DNA of 64,000 nucleotides from Agrobacterium tumefaciens. Lineage in GTDB: Bacteria; Pseudomonadota; Alphaproteobacteria; Rhizobiales; Rhizobiaceae. Shown here piece after piece: positions 9,060-17,724 of the stretch. The stretch is from positions 62,001-126,000 of the forward strand of contig JAGIAH010000008.1 in the NCBI GenBank assembly GCA_017744915.1. Direction: 5' to 3'. Made by a program: the position numbers and the translations under genes. Position 1 is the first letter of the stretch. Each line of letters opens with the position of its first letter. Below the pieces are notes generated by a model that ran no database searches, was not told the origin of the DNA, and saw nothing but the letters and a program-made list of their open reading frames with translations.

Positions 9060-10076
9060 ATGAATATGAAGCCGGAACAGCTTTTGAATTCCACGCCGAA
9101 GGGCCTTTATTGCCCGGCGGGTGACTTTTACATCGATCCCGTGCGCCCGGTGGCGCGGGCGCTCATCACCCATGGCCATTCCGATCACGCCCGCGCCGGC
9201 CATGGTGCGGTGCTGGCCACGCGCCAGACGCTCGATATCATGCGCATTCGGTATGGCGAGGATTTCTGCGGCAGCGAGCAGGCGGTTGCCTTCGGCGAGA
9301 CTGTGGTGGTGAATGGCGTCGCCGTCGGTTTCCATCCGGCCGGCCATGTCCTGGGCTCCGCACAGATTTCCGTTGAAATGAACGGCCTGCGCATTGTTGC
9401 GTCCGGCGATTACAAGCGCGGCATCGACCCCACCTGCACGCCTTTCGAGACAGTGCCTTGCGATGTCTTCATCACCGAGGCCACCTTCGGCCTGCCGGTG
9501 TTTCACCATCCGCTGCCGCGTTTGGAAATCGGCAAGCTGCTCACCTCCATCCGGCAGTTTCCCGAGCGCACCCATCTGGTCGGAGCCTATTCGCTCGGAA
9601 AGGCGCAGCGCGTCATCCGGCTTTTGCGCGACAATGGTTATGCCGACCCAATCTACATCCACGGCGCGCTGGCGCGGCTTTGCGATTATTATGTTTCGCA
9701 GGGTATCGATCTCGGCGATCTCAGGCCCGCGACGCTTGAGAAAAGCGATCCAGCCGATTTCAGGGGCGCCATCGTCGTCGGCCCGCCTTCGGCCTTTCAG
9801 GAGCGCTGGGCGCGGCGTTTCAACGAACCGCTGATCGCCTTTGCCTCCGGCTGGATGATGGTGCGGCAGCGCGCCAGGCAGGGTGGCGTGGAACTGCCGC
9901 TGGTGATCTCCGACCATTGCGATTGGCCGGAACTCCTGGAAACCATCAGGGAAATCGGCCCGCAGGCCGTCTGGGTGACGCATGGCCGCGAAGAGGCGCT
10001 GGTGCGCTGGTGCGAATTGCAGGGCATCGCCGCCAAGCCGCTGCATCTCGTGGGTTACGAGGATGAGGGGGATTGA
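9060..10076 (+). CDS. Ligase-associated DNA exonuclease (metallo-beta-lactamase fold)
   Basis: 338-residue beta-CASP/MBL nuclease of the group found next to ATP-dependent DNA ligases in bacteria. The metal motif HGHSDH is at residues 38-43, a further His segment is in FHPAGHVLGSAQI, and SGDYKRG supplies the next ligand Asp. The stop (10074-10076) is followed one base later by the ligase ATG, so the two are translated together. It likely trims DNA ends for the ligase in a repair reaction independent of NAD-type LigA. The fuller cluster in other bacteria also has an Lhr-type helicase and a phosphoesterase (PdeM); neither is here. Confidence 0.88.
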   Translation: MNMKPEQLLNSTPKGLYCPAGDFYIDPVRPVARALITHGHSDHARAGHGAVLATRQTLDIMRIRYGEDFCGSEQAVAFGETVVVNGVAVGFHPAGHVLGSAQISVEMNGLRIVASGDYKRGIDPTCTPFETVPCDVFITEATFGLPVFHHPLPRLEIGKLLTSIRQFPERTHLVGAYSLGKAQRVIRLLRDNGYADPIYIHGALARLCDYYVSQGIDLGDLRPATLEKSDPADFRGAIVVGPPSAFQERWARRFNEPLIAFASGWMMVRQRARQGGVELPLVISDHCDWPELLETIREIGPQAVWVTHGREEALVRWCELQGIAAKPLHLVGYEDEGD

Positions 10077-10077
10077 G

Positions 10078-11703
10078 ATGAAAGCCTTCGCCACGCTTCT
10101 CGACCGCCTCGTTCTCACCCCATCCCGCAATGGCAAGCTGAAGCTGCTGACCGATTATTTCCGCGATACGCCCGATCCCGACCGGGGTTACGGGCTGGCG
10201 GTAATTGCCGGCACGCTGGACCTGAAGAGCGTCAAGCCGGCCCTGTTGCGCGAGCTGGTGCTGGAGCGCATGGATGAGGTGCTGTTCCGTTATTCCTATG
10301 ATTATGTCGGCGATCTGGCCGAGACCATCTCGCTGGTCTGGGGCAATATCGGCGGCGCGGATGACGCCGAGGCACAGGATCCGCGCCTTGGCGAGGTAGT
10401 AACGCTGATGAATTCGCTCGGCCGCACCGAGGTGCGCGGTGCGGTGCGCGATCTGCTCGACCGGCTGGATACGTCTTCGCGTTTCGCCTTCCTCAAACTC
10501 GCCACCGGCAGCCTGCGCATCGGTGTTTCGGCAAGGCTGGCGCGGCAGGCGCTGGCGGATTTTGCCGGCAAGGACATCACTGAAATCGAAACCCTCTGGC
10601 ACGGCCTGACGCCGCCCTATCGGTCTCTCTTTGCCTGGCTTGAGGGCAAGTCGGACCGGCCGGTGCTGGCGACGCCCGCCATCTTCCATTCGGTGATGCT
10701 GGCGACGCCGGTGGCCGAAGGCGATCTTGATGCGCTCGACCCCGCCGATTATGCGGCGGAGTGGAAATGGGACGGCATTCGCGTGCAATTGTCCCGCTCA
10801 GGCGCCACGCGCAAACTTTATTCCCGCTCCGGCGACGATATTTCCGGTGCCTTTCCCGATGTTCTGGAAGCGATCGATTTCGAAGGCGTGATGGATGGCG
10901 AATTGCTGATCGGCGGCACTGCGCGCTCCAACAATCTCACCCGCACCTTCTCGGATTTGCAGCAGCGGCTGAACCGCAAGACGGTGACGGCAAAGATGCT
11001 GGATGACTATCCGGCCTTCATTCGCGCCTATGACCTGCTGTTCGATGGCGAGAGCGACATTCGCGCGCAGAACTATCTGCAACGCCGCGGCCGGTTGTCG
11101 GATATCATCGAGCACGCCCCGCATGATCGCTTCGACCTCTCGCCGTTGATCGGCTTTTCCAGCTGGGCCGAGCTCGACGCGCTGCGCGCCGCCCCGCCCG
11201 ATCCGGTGATCGAGGGGGTGATGATCAAGCGCCGTGACAGCACCTATCAGGCCGGGCGCGCCAAGGGACCGTGGTTCAAGTGGAAACGCGATCCCTACAA
11301 TATCGATGCGGTGATGATGTATGCGCAGCGCGGCCATGGCAAAAGATCGAGCTATTATTCCGATTTCACCTTCGGTGTATGGGCGGAAGGTGAGGATGGC
11401 GAACAGCTCGTGCCAGTGGGCAAGGCCTATTTCGGTTTCACCGATGCGGAACTCGAAGTGCTGGACAAGTTCGTGCGCGACAATACGGTCGAGCGTTTCG
11501 GCCCGGTGCGGGCGGTGCGCGCCACGCCGGATTTCGGTTTCGTGCTGGAAGTGGCCTTTGAAGGTATCAACCGCTCCAACCGCCACAAATCCGGCGTCGC
11601 CATGCGGTTTCCGCGCATTGCGAGGTTGCGCGCCGACAAGCTGCCGGCCGAGGCGGACCGGCTCTCGACGCTGGTGGCGCTGATCGACGGCGCGGAAGGG
11701 TAG
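10078..11703 (+). CDS. ATP-dependent DNA ligase (ligase-associated type)
   Basis: 541-residue single-polypeptide ATP-dependent ligase. The N-terminal DNA-binding region covers residues 1-200; motif I EWKWDGIRVQ places the adenylated lysine at K230. Nucleotidyltransferase motifs follow (FEGVMDGELLIGG; EGVMIKRRDSTYQAGRAKGPWFKWKRDP), then a C-terminal OB fold. No polymerase, primase or Ku genes are adjacent, so this is not LigD; it resembles the LigB/LigC-like enzymes paired with the MBL exonuclease. The ATG sits one base after the nuclease stop, with GAGG as a weak ribosome site, which suggests translational coupling. Role: backup strand sealing in repair (inference). Confidence 0.9.
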   Translation: MKAFATLLDRLVLTPSRNGKLKLLTDYFRDTPDPDRGYGLAVIAGTLDLKSVKPALLRELVLERMDEVLFRYSYDYVGDLAETISLVWGNIGGADDAEAQDPRLGEVVTLMNSLGRTEVRGAVRDLLDRLDTSSRFAFLKLATGSLRIGVSARLARQALADFAGKDITEIETLWHGLTPPYRSLFAWLEGKSDRPVLATPAIFHSVMLATPVAEGDLDALDPADYAAEWKWDGIRVQLSRSGATRKLYSRSGDDISGAFPDVLEAIDFEGVMDGELLIGGTARSNNLTRTFSDLQQRLNRKTVTAKMLDDYPAFIRAYDLLFDGESDIRAQNYLQRRGRLSDIIEHAPHDRFDLSPLIGFSSWAELDALRAAPPDPVIEGVMIKRRDSTYQAGRAKGPWFKWKRDPYNIDAVMMYAQRGHGKRSSYYSDFTFGVWAEGEDGEQLVPVGKAYFGFTDAELEVLDKFVRDNTVERFGPVRAVRATPDFGFVLEVAFEGINRSNRHKSGVAMRFPRIARLRADKLPAEADRLSTLVALIDGAEG

Positions 11704-11877
11704 GGTGGCCGTCCAGAAATTGCCATGAAGGCTGCGAATACATTGTTGTCCTTCGCGAATCCGTGATTGGACAGCCTTCCGCCGCAGTGCTGAACTGCAA
11801 CCACAATCATCCCGTCAGGTGCACCCATGGTAGAAAAACGCTTTCTTTCCTCAGCCTTCGGACAGGAAGAGAGCGGC

Positions 11878-12792
11878 ATGATTTCCCCGAGCCTGACGCG
11901 GCGCAGCCTGCTGGCCGGTGCCATGGGCCTGTCTGCGGCCGTGCTTCTGCCGCCGGGTGCAAAAGCCTCCATTGCCGCGCCGGAGGTTCTGCCGCTGGAA
12001 CGGCAGGATTATGCGGAGGCGCGGCGGCATTTTCACACCCATCTGTTGCGCAAGATGGCCGCGCCAGAAAAATCCTCAGCGCTCGGCACGCCGCCCGGTG
12101 CGGATCGTGTCACCTATCCCGGCGGGCCGGATGGCTCCATCGAGCTCGTGGCCTGGCTTTCCCGCTACCAGCCTTCCAAAACGCCAAGACCGGCGGTGCT
12201 TTTCCTTCACGGCGGCAATGCCACGGGGGATGGCCATTGGGCGATGATGAGACCCTATTGGGAAGCGGGCTTTGTCGTGCTCCTGCCATCCTTCCGGGGC
12301 GAGAACGGCCAGAACGGCAATTATTCCGGTTTCTACGATGAGACGGCGGATGCGCTGGCGGCTGCGACCTATCTGGAAAGCCTGCCCGGCATCGACGGGA
12401 ATCGATTCTTCATCGCCGGCCATTCCAACGGCGGCACGTTGACGCTTCTGGCCGCCATGAGCCGCAAATTCCGCGCCGCCACGCCCATCTCCGCCGGCGT
12501 CAACTCATGGCGTTATTTCAATCGCTATACCGAAGAGATCTGTTTCGACGAAACCGACGAGCGCGAATTCATCATGCGCTCCTCCGTCTGTTTCGGCCCC
12601 AGCCTCAAATGTCCGGCGCTGCTTTTGCGCGGCACGGAGGAGCGGCCTTTCGACGCCGATCACCAGCTTTTCGTGGATCGCGCCCTGACATCCGGGTTCA
12701 AGGTCGACAAAAAACTGCTGCCCGGCACGCATAATGGCGTTGTTCCGGGCGCGGTGGCGGAAAGCATCCGCTTTTTCAATCAATTCACTTGA
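11878..12792 (+). CDS. Exported alpha/beta hydrolase with Tat-type signal
   Basis: About 304 residues. The N-terminus MISPSLTRRSLLAGAMGLSA carries a twin-arginine-like motif (TRRSLL) and a hydrophobic stretch ending near AKASIA, so export by Tat is likely. The body is a dienelactone hydrolase/prolyl-oligopeptidase-like alpha/beta hydrolase: oxyanion HGGN, nucleophile elbow GHSNGG, and a late His in LPGTHNGV. The ATG at 11878 has GGAAGAGAG upstream; an ATG at 11827 would extend the protein but spoil the signal peptide. Substrate unknown; DLH-like esterase or peptidase are both possible. Confidence 0.78.
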   Translation: MISPSLTRRSLLAGAMGLSAAVLLPPGAKASIAAPEVLPLERQDYAEARRHFHTHLLRKMAAPEKSSALGTPPGADRVTYPGGPDGSIELVAWLSRYQPSKTPRPAVLFLHGGNATGDGHWAMMRPYWEAGFVVLLPSFRGENGQNGNYSGFYDETADALAAATYLESLPGIDGNRFFIAGHSNGGTLTLLAAMSRKFRAATPISAGVNSWRYFNRYTEEICFDETDEREFIMRSSVCFGPSLKCPALLLRGTEERPFDADHQLFVDRALTSGFKVDKKLLPGTHNGVVPGAVAESIRFFNQFT

Positions 12793-12807
12793 GAAGTTTA
12801 GTGCCGA

Positions 12808-12835
12808 CCTCATCCCCGTGGGACCGGGGATGAGG
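12808..12835. terminator. Bidirectional stem-loop between convergent genes
   Basis: CCTCATCCCC-GTGGGACC-GGGGATGAGG, a 10-bp perfect stem between the hydrolase (+) and the metal ATPase (-) genes. There is no clear T-run, so it may act in 3'-end stabilisation as much as in termination. Confidence 0.6.
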
Positions 12836-12865
12836 TGACGGAGTTTTTATGCCTTTTGGCAACCG

Positions 12866-15568
12866 TCAGGCGCTCTTCTTGAAGTAACCGAGCAGCCGCA
12901 TGGCATTGGCGGTCACCAGAACCGTGGCACCCGTATCGGCGAAGACGGCGAGCCACAGGCCGGAAACGCCGGTGACGGTCGTGACCAGGAACACCGCCTT
13001 CAGGCCGAGCGCGATCGTCACGTTCTGGCGGATGTTGCTCATGGTGGCGCGCGACAGGCCGATGAGGCGGGCGGCATCGCCGACATTGTTGCGCATCAGC
13101 GCCGCATCCGCCGCTTCCATTGCCACGTCGGTGCCGGAGCCGATGGCAACGCCGACGCTGGCCGCCGCAAGGGCCGGCGCGTCGTTGATGCCGTCGCCCA
13201 CCATCACCACGGTCTTCTTTTCGGCGAGCTTGCGGATTTCCTCGACCTTGTTCTGCGGCAGCAATTCGCCGCGCGCCTCAAGGCCCAGCTTGTTGCCGAT
13301 TGCCTTCGCCGTGCGGGCATTGTCGCCCGACAGCATCAGCGAGGAGATGCCCATATCCTTCAGTGCCTTGACGCCTTCCGCCGCATCCTTGCGCGGCTCG
13401 TCGCGCATGGCGAACAGACCGCTTGCTTCACCGCCGGCCATCACGACAGCCACCGTCTTGCCTTCGCTCTCCAGCTTGGCGATGCGATCGGACAGGTCCT
13501 TCGAAACGTTGCCGACTTCAGTGGCAAAGCGCGGTGCGCCGATGAAGAGGCGCTTGCCGCCGACATTGCCCTGCATGCCGCGTCCGGAAATCGCCTTGAT
13601 CTCGGAGCCGGGCAGGGGCTTCACGCCCAGCTTTTCGGAGTGGTTGACGATGGCGCGCGCCAGCGGATGGCTCGATTCATGTTCGATGGTCGCGGCCTGC
13701 GCAATCAGCTCGGCCTCGTTGCCGTCAAGCGCCACCACGTCAGTCACCACGGGTTCGCCGAGTGTCAGCGTGCCGGTCTTGTCAAAGGCGACGGTTTCGG
13801 TGCGTGCCAGCATCTCGATGACCGCGCCACCCTTCACCAGCATGCCGTGGCGTGCCGCAGCCGAAAGGCTGGAGGCGATGGCCGCGGGAACCGAGATGAC
13901 CAGTGCGCAGGGGCAACCGATCAGGAGCAGGGCGAGACCGCGATAAATCCAGGTATCCCAGTCCCCAAGGCCGGCGAGCGGCGGCACGATGATCGTCAGC
14001 ACCGAGATCGCCACGATCAGCGGCATGTAATAACGCGAGAAGCTCTGGATGAAGCGTTCCGTCGGGGCGCGGGCATCCTGGGCTTCTTCGACAAGCGTGA
14101 TGATGCGGGCAATGGTGTTGTCTTCCGGCGCGCGGTCGACACGGATGCGCAACGAGCCGTCATGGTTGATCGACCCGGCAAAGACGCGAGCGCCCTTTTC
14201 CTTGGCGACGGGAATGCTTTCACCGGTCATCGGCGATTCATCGACGCTGGACTGACCTTCCATGACAACGCCATCGGCGGCGATGCGGTCGCCGGGGCGT
14301 GCCACGACCACCTGGCCGATGCGCACCTGATCGGCGGCGATCTGCCGAAGCGAGCCGTTTTCCTCCACCAGCGCCGTTTTCGGCAGCAGCGAACCGAGCG
14401 CCTTGATGCCGGAGCGTGCGCGGGCGGCCGCGAACCCTTCCAGCAATTCGCCGACGGAGAACAGCAGCACGACGATGGCCGCCTCTTCCGCCTCACCGAT
14501 GATGATTGCGCCGATGGCGGCAATCGTCATCAGCATCTCGATGGTGAAGACCGCGCCGAAACGAGCGGCGTTGAAGGCATTCCTCGCGATCGGGAAAAGC
14601 GTGACCAGTGTGGCGACGATGAAGGCATAGCTGCCCCATGCCGGGAAGGTGAGTTCCGCCGCATAGGCAATGGCGACCAGAATGGTGCCGGTGAAGGTGT
14701 TGCGCGCCTTTGCGGTGCGCCACCATGCGCCTTTTTCATCCGCGCCATGGGCATGGCCTATCTCGGCGCCCTGGCTTGCGGCGGCAGGTGTAGCAGCGTG
14801 TGAGTGGCCCGCATGGTCGTGACCTGAATGATCATGGCCGGCGTGATCGTGGTCATGCCCCTTGCAGGAATGGTGATCGTGTCCCGAATGGTCATGCGCC
14901 GCGTGGTCGTGCCCTGAATGGTCATGATCGTGGTGATGACCGCCGCATGTCGCGTGGTCATGCTCGTGATTCTGCTCCGGCGCCTTTTCGCGCGTGGCCT
15001 TTTCCTGCGGCAGCAGAGCGGGCTTGAAGCCGAGCTTGCGCAGGGTGTCTTCGATCTTTTCGACCGGGGTTTTGTTTTCGGCCAGCGAGAGGTTCAGCCT
15101 TTCGCGGGCGACCGAGACCTTGACGTCACCAACGCCGGGCAGGCGGGAAAGCGCGGTTTCGATCTTGGCGGCACAGCTGCCGCAATCCATGCCGCCGACC
15201 GAGAAGATCAGCGCATTGTTCTTTTCAGCGACTGTTTCAGCCTCGTCGTGATGATGGCCGCCGCAGGAGGAGTGATCGTGATGATCAGCCTCCGGCTTTG
15301 CTTGGGGAGCTTTGTCGCGCGGCAGGAGGGTGGGTTTGAAGCCGAGCTTGCGCAGCGTATCCTCGATCTTTTCGACCGAGGTTTTCTGTTCGGCCACCGA
15401 GAGGTTCAGCCTTTCGCGGGCGACCGACACCTTGACGTCTGCAACGCCGGGCAGGCGGGAAAGCGCGGTTTCGATCTTCGCCGCACAGCTGCCGCAATCC
15501 ATGCCACCGACCGTGAAGGTCAACTCCTCCGATGTCCCATTCAAACTGCCACGTGTCGAAATATTCAT
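12866..15568 (-). CDS. zntA: Zn/Cd/Pb-exporting P1B-type ATPase with two HMA domains
   Basis: ATP-driven efflux of Zn(II)/Cd(II)/Pb(II)-type ions across the inner membrane. 900 residues, longer than E. coli ZntA (about 730) because of a duplicated N-terminus. Two near-identical HMA domains each carry GGMDCGSC (first near residues 22-28), and they are separated and followed by His-rich linkers with many HDH/HSGHDH units. Core motifs: TGES phosphatase loop (about 446), metal-site CPC (about 551), FDKTGTLT phosphorylation site (about 595), GDGINDAPAL hinge. The CPC together with His-rich linkers points to zinc-group divalent ions rather than copper. The ATG at 15568 has AGGAG 8 bases upstream. 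A MerR-type promoter with a CTCTAG dyad precedes it; the matching regulator is at 51751. Confidence 0.92.
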   Translation of the reverse strand: MNISTRGSLNGTSEELTFTVGGMDCGSCAAKIETALSRLPGVADVKVSVARERLNLSVAEQKTSVEKIEDTLRKLGFKPTLLPRDKAPQAKPEADHHDHSSCGGHHHDEAETVAEKNNALIFSVGGMDCGSCAAKIETALSRLPGVGDVKVSVARERLNLSLAENKTPVEKIEDTLRKLGFKPALLPQEKATREKAPEQNHEHDHATCGGHHHDHDHSGHDHAAHDHSGHDHHSCKGHDHDHAGHDHSGHDHAGHSHAATPAAASQGAEIGHAHGADEKGAWWRTAKARNTFTGTILVAIAYAAELTFPAWGSYAFIVATLVTLFPIARNAFNAARFGAVFTIEMLMTIAAIGAIIIGEAEEAAIVVLLFSVGELLEGFAAARARSGIKALGSLLPKTALVEENGSLRQIAADQVRIGQVVVARPGDRIAADGVVMEGQSSVDESPMTGESIPVAKEKGARVFAGSINHDGSLRIRVDRAPEDNTIARIITLVEEAQDARAPTERFIQSFSRYYMPLIVAISVLTIIVPPLAGLGDWDTWIYRGLALLLIGCPCALVISVPAAIASSLSAAARHGMLVKGGAVIEMLARTETVAFDKTGTLTLGEPVVTDVVALDGNEAELIAQAATIEHESSHPLARAIVNHSEKLGVKPLPGSEIKAISGRGMQGNVGGKRLFIGAPRFATEVGNVSKDLSDRIAKLESEGKTVAVVMAGGEASGLFAMRDEPRKDAAEGVKALKDMGISSLMLSGDNARTAKAIGNKLGLEARGELLPQNKVEEIRKLAEKKTVVMVGDGINDAPALAAASVGVAIGSGTDVAMEAADAALMRNNVGDAARLIGLSRATMSNIRQNVTIALGLKAVFLVTTVTGVSGLWLAVFADTGATVLVTANAMRLLGYFKKSA

Positions 15569-15599
15569 GGTTCTCGCTCCTGAATTCCAGTCGACAGCC

Positions 15600-15630
15600 A
15601 ATCTGGCACCTCTAGCAACTAGAGCTTCAA
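15600..15630 (-). promoter_or_regulatory. MerR/ZntR-type promoter and operator of the metal ATPase gene
   Basis: On the minus strand: -35 TTGAAG (15630-15625), a 19-base spacer, then CAGATT (15605-15600). The lengthened spacer holds the perfect dyad CTCTAG-TTG-CTAGAG (15624-15610). An over-long spacer centred on a dyad is the hallmark of MerR-family activated metal promoters. The same half-sites occur upstream of the ZntR-like gene at 52232-52246. Confidence 0.8.
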
Positions 15631-15736
15631 GAGGAAAAATGCGGTTTTCCGATTTTTTTTGAAAAACCCGACGCCAGCTTCGCGCCAGCCGCGCGGTTCA
15701 TCATGCCGGCAGATTGGATTCCATGAAGCGGTTCAG

Positions 15737-16648
15737 ATGATAGCACTCCTTTTGAAAAACGGTCGCCGGGCGGCCTCTCTGGTGGGCCTTGCGGTTCTGC
15801 CGCTCCTGAGCGGCTGCCTTTTCGTGACGGATACGACCCGGATGGACCCGGATGTCTTCGTCAGGGAAACGGCGCCGGTCTTCAATTTTAACTCCGTCAG
15901 CTCCAATCGCCAGCCGGAACTGCCGCCGCAGCCGGGCCAGCTTTCGACACGCCCGCCGGATCTGTTCAGAACGCGCTTCCATCAGGAATACGGCCCGCCG
16001 GTGCGCGGGCAGGGACTGCAAGCCCCGCAGGTGCAGGGGTCTAACAACGCATCGCAGCCGCAGGGCAAGACGATGGCCTATGGCCTGCCTGTCTCCAACC
16101 CGCTGCACCGGGTCATGTATGGCCCGATCCGCGACGAGGACCGCTCGTTGCCGGCCATTCCCTATGGTCGTATCGATCCGCGTTATCTCAGGCAGGAAGT
16201 CAGCTATCAGACAGCGGAAGCGCCGGGCACCATCGTGGTCGATACCAGGCAGCATTTTCTCTATCTCGTGCAGTCCGGCGGCAAGGCGATCCGTTACGGC
16301 GTTGGCCTCGGCCGTGATGGTTATGCCTGGTCGGGCCGCGGCAAGATCCAGTGGAAGGCGAAATGGCCGCGCTGGACGCCGCCCGATGAAATGGTCAAGC
16401 GCCAGCCGGAACTCGCCTCCATCTCGGCCGCCAATGGCGGCATGACGCCGGGTCTCAACAATCCGCTCGGGGCACGCGCGCTTTATATCTTCAAGGATGG
16501 CAAGGATACGCTTTACCGCGTCCACGGCACGCCGGACTGGCAGTCCGTTGGCAAGGCGACGTCCTCCGGCTGCGTGCGCATGCTCAATCAGGATGTGATC
16601 GATCTCTACGAACGGGTGCCGCAGGGCGCGCAGATTGTGGTTATCTGA
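15737..16648 (+). CDS. L,D-transpeptidase lipoprotein (YkuD/ErfK type)
   Basis: Periplasmic peptidoglycan enzyme that makes 3-3 crosslinks or attaches proteins to the wall. About 303 residues from ATG 15737: the signal peptide ends in a lipobox LLSGC, then a proline/glutamine-rich linker (to about residue 130), then the YkuD domain with HGTPDW and the catalytic SSGCVR (Cys about 279). Its ribosome site is weak; a longer in-frame start at 15659 would bury the lipobox. A paralogue of the same fold lies 155 bases downstream. Rhizobiales grow by polar wall insertion and carry many such enzymes; from memory, the C58 homologues of this pair have been linked to polar growth. Confidence 0.88.
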   Translation: MIALLLKNGRRAASLVGLAVLPLLSGCLFVTDTTRMDPDVFVRETAPVFNFNSVSSNRQPELPPQPGQLSTRPPDLFRTRFHQEYGPPVRGQGLQAPQVQGSNNASQPQGKTMAYGLPVSNPLHRVMYGPIRDEDRSLPAIPYGRIDPRYLRQEVSYQTAEAPGTIVVDTRQHFLYLVQSGGKAIRYGVGLGRDGYAWSGRGKIQWKAKWPRWTPPDEMVKRQPELASISAANGGMTPGLNNPLGARALYIFKDGKDTLYRVHGTPDWQSVGKATSSGCVRMLNQDVIDLYERVPQGAQIVVI

Positions 16649-16803
16649 CCACGTTCTAAAAGAAAGAGATGCGGGCGCGGTTCCGCCAGCGTCTTGTGAC
16701 TCGCTTTTAGCGGTCGGTTAACTATTTTCGCAATACGCATGACACGGAACAAATGACGTACAACGGCGATCTAGCCGTTCGAAATGTGGGACAAACCGGC
16801 CTT

Positions 16804-17529
16804 ATGACAAGCACCGACACAGATCTTTCCAGACGCACCTTCCTTTCCCTCCTCGGCCTCTCTTCCGCTTCGCTTCTCGCAGGCTGTGCCTCCTCGGGCA
16901 CGGGAGACGCCATCCGCCAGCAGGCAAGCGCCATCGGCAGCGATTTCCGGCAGATGTTCTCGCCGGGCGTCAGCGATGCGGAACTGGCCGTCATGTACGG
17001 TTCGGTTGAAGATGGCGGTTACGTCATTCCCGCCGTACCCTACCAGAAAATCGACAGGCGTTATTACCGCCAGCGGGTTGTCGACCCGACCGGCGAGCGC
17101 CCCGGCACCGTTGTCGTCGATACGCGCTCGCGCTTCCTTTACGTGGTGGAGCAGGGCGGCAGCGCCATGCGCTACGGCGTCGGCATCGGCCGCGATGGTT
17201 TCGCCTGGTCGGGCGAAGGTGTCATCCAGTGGCGCCAGAAATGGCCGAAGTGGACCCCGCCGGACGAAATGGTCGCCCGCCAGCCGGAACTGGTCAAATA
17301 TTCCTCCAAGAACGGCGGCATGCCGCCGGGCCTGAAGAACCCGCTCGGCGCCCGCGCGCTCTATATTTTCCAGAACGGCAAGGACACGCTTTACCGCCTG
17401 CACGGCTCGCCGGAATGGAACTCCATCGGCAAGGCCGTCTCCTCCGGCTGCGTGCGCCTGATGAACCAGGACGTCATCGACCTCTACGACCGCGTGCCGC
17501 AGAAGGCGCGTGTGGTGGTGTGGCAGTAA
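16804..17529 (+). CDS. L,D-transpeptidase with Tat-like lipoprotein signal (YkuD/ErfK type)
   Basis: Paralogue of the preceding gene, about 241 residues. The N-terminus LSRRTFLSLLGLSS is a twin-arginine motif followed by lipobox LLAGC, unlike the Sec-type signal of its neighbour. The catalytic domain shares long conserved stretches with it (RYGVGIGRDGFAWSG; KWTPPDEMVARQPEL) and has HGSPEW and SSGCVR (Cys about 216). The start could also be ATG 16753, which adds 17 residues; 16804 places the Tat motif normally. A strong terminator at 17549 closes the pair. Different export routes for two near-identical enzymes suggest different folding or localisation needs (inference). Confidence 0.87.
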   Translation: MTSTDTDLSRRTFLSLLGLSSASLLAGCASSGTGDAIRQQASAIGSDFRQMFSPGVSDAELAVMYGSVEDGGYVIPAVPYQKIDRRYYRQRVVDPTGERPGTVVVDTRSRFLYVVEQGGSAMRYGVGIGRDGFAWSGEGVIQWRQKWPKWTPPDEMVARQPELVKYSSKNGGMPPGLKNPLGARALYIFQNGKDTLYRLHGSPEWNSIGKAVSSGCVRLMNQDVIDLYDRVPQKARVVVWQ

Positions 17530-17548
17530 GCCGAAAACGCTTCGCATA

Positions 17549-17575
17549 AAAAGGCGGCCTCCGGCCGCCTTTTGT
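17549..17575 (+). terminator. Rho-independent terminator after L,D-transpeptidase pair
   Basis: AAGGCGGCC-TCC-GGCCGCCTT (17551-17571) with preceding A-run and following TTTGTTT; a 9-bp GC-rich stem with a T-tract. Confidence 0.9.
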
Positions 17576-17602
17576 TTATGGGGACCTGCCCCATATACTC
17601 GG

Positions 17603-17689
17603 CGTCATCCTCGGGCTCGTCCCGAGGATCTAGTCGCGTCGTATTCAATCAATACGTTGCAGATGCTCGGGGCAGGCCCGAGCATGACG
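17603..17689. repeat. Two-palindrome repeat, variant of family B
   Basis: Palindrome 1 CGTCATCCTCGGG-CTCGT-CCCGAGGAT and palindrome 2 ATGCTCGGG-GCAGG-CCCGAGCATGACG are separated by about 35 bases. It has the same outer CGTCAT...ATGACG frame as the longer repeats at 40.5, 47.5, 49.3 and 54.6 kb, with a different core. It lies between the terminator and the 3' end of ohrR. Confidence 0.75.
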
Positions 17690-17724
17690 GAAGTGAGATT
17701 CTCAGCCCTTGTGGTTTGCGGGGA

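Noticed and set aside
15000..15520. Duplicated HMA segments as an assembly artefact
   Set aside because: The two copies differ at several codons and have different flanking linkers, so they are separate natural sequences, though a read-mapping check would be useful.
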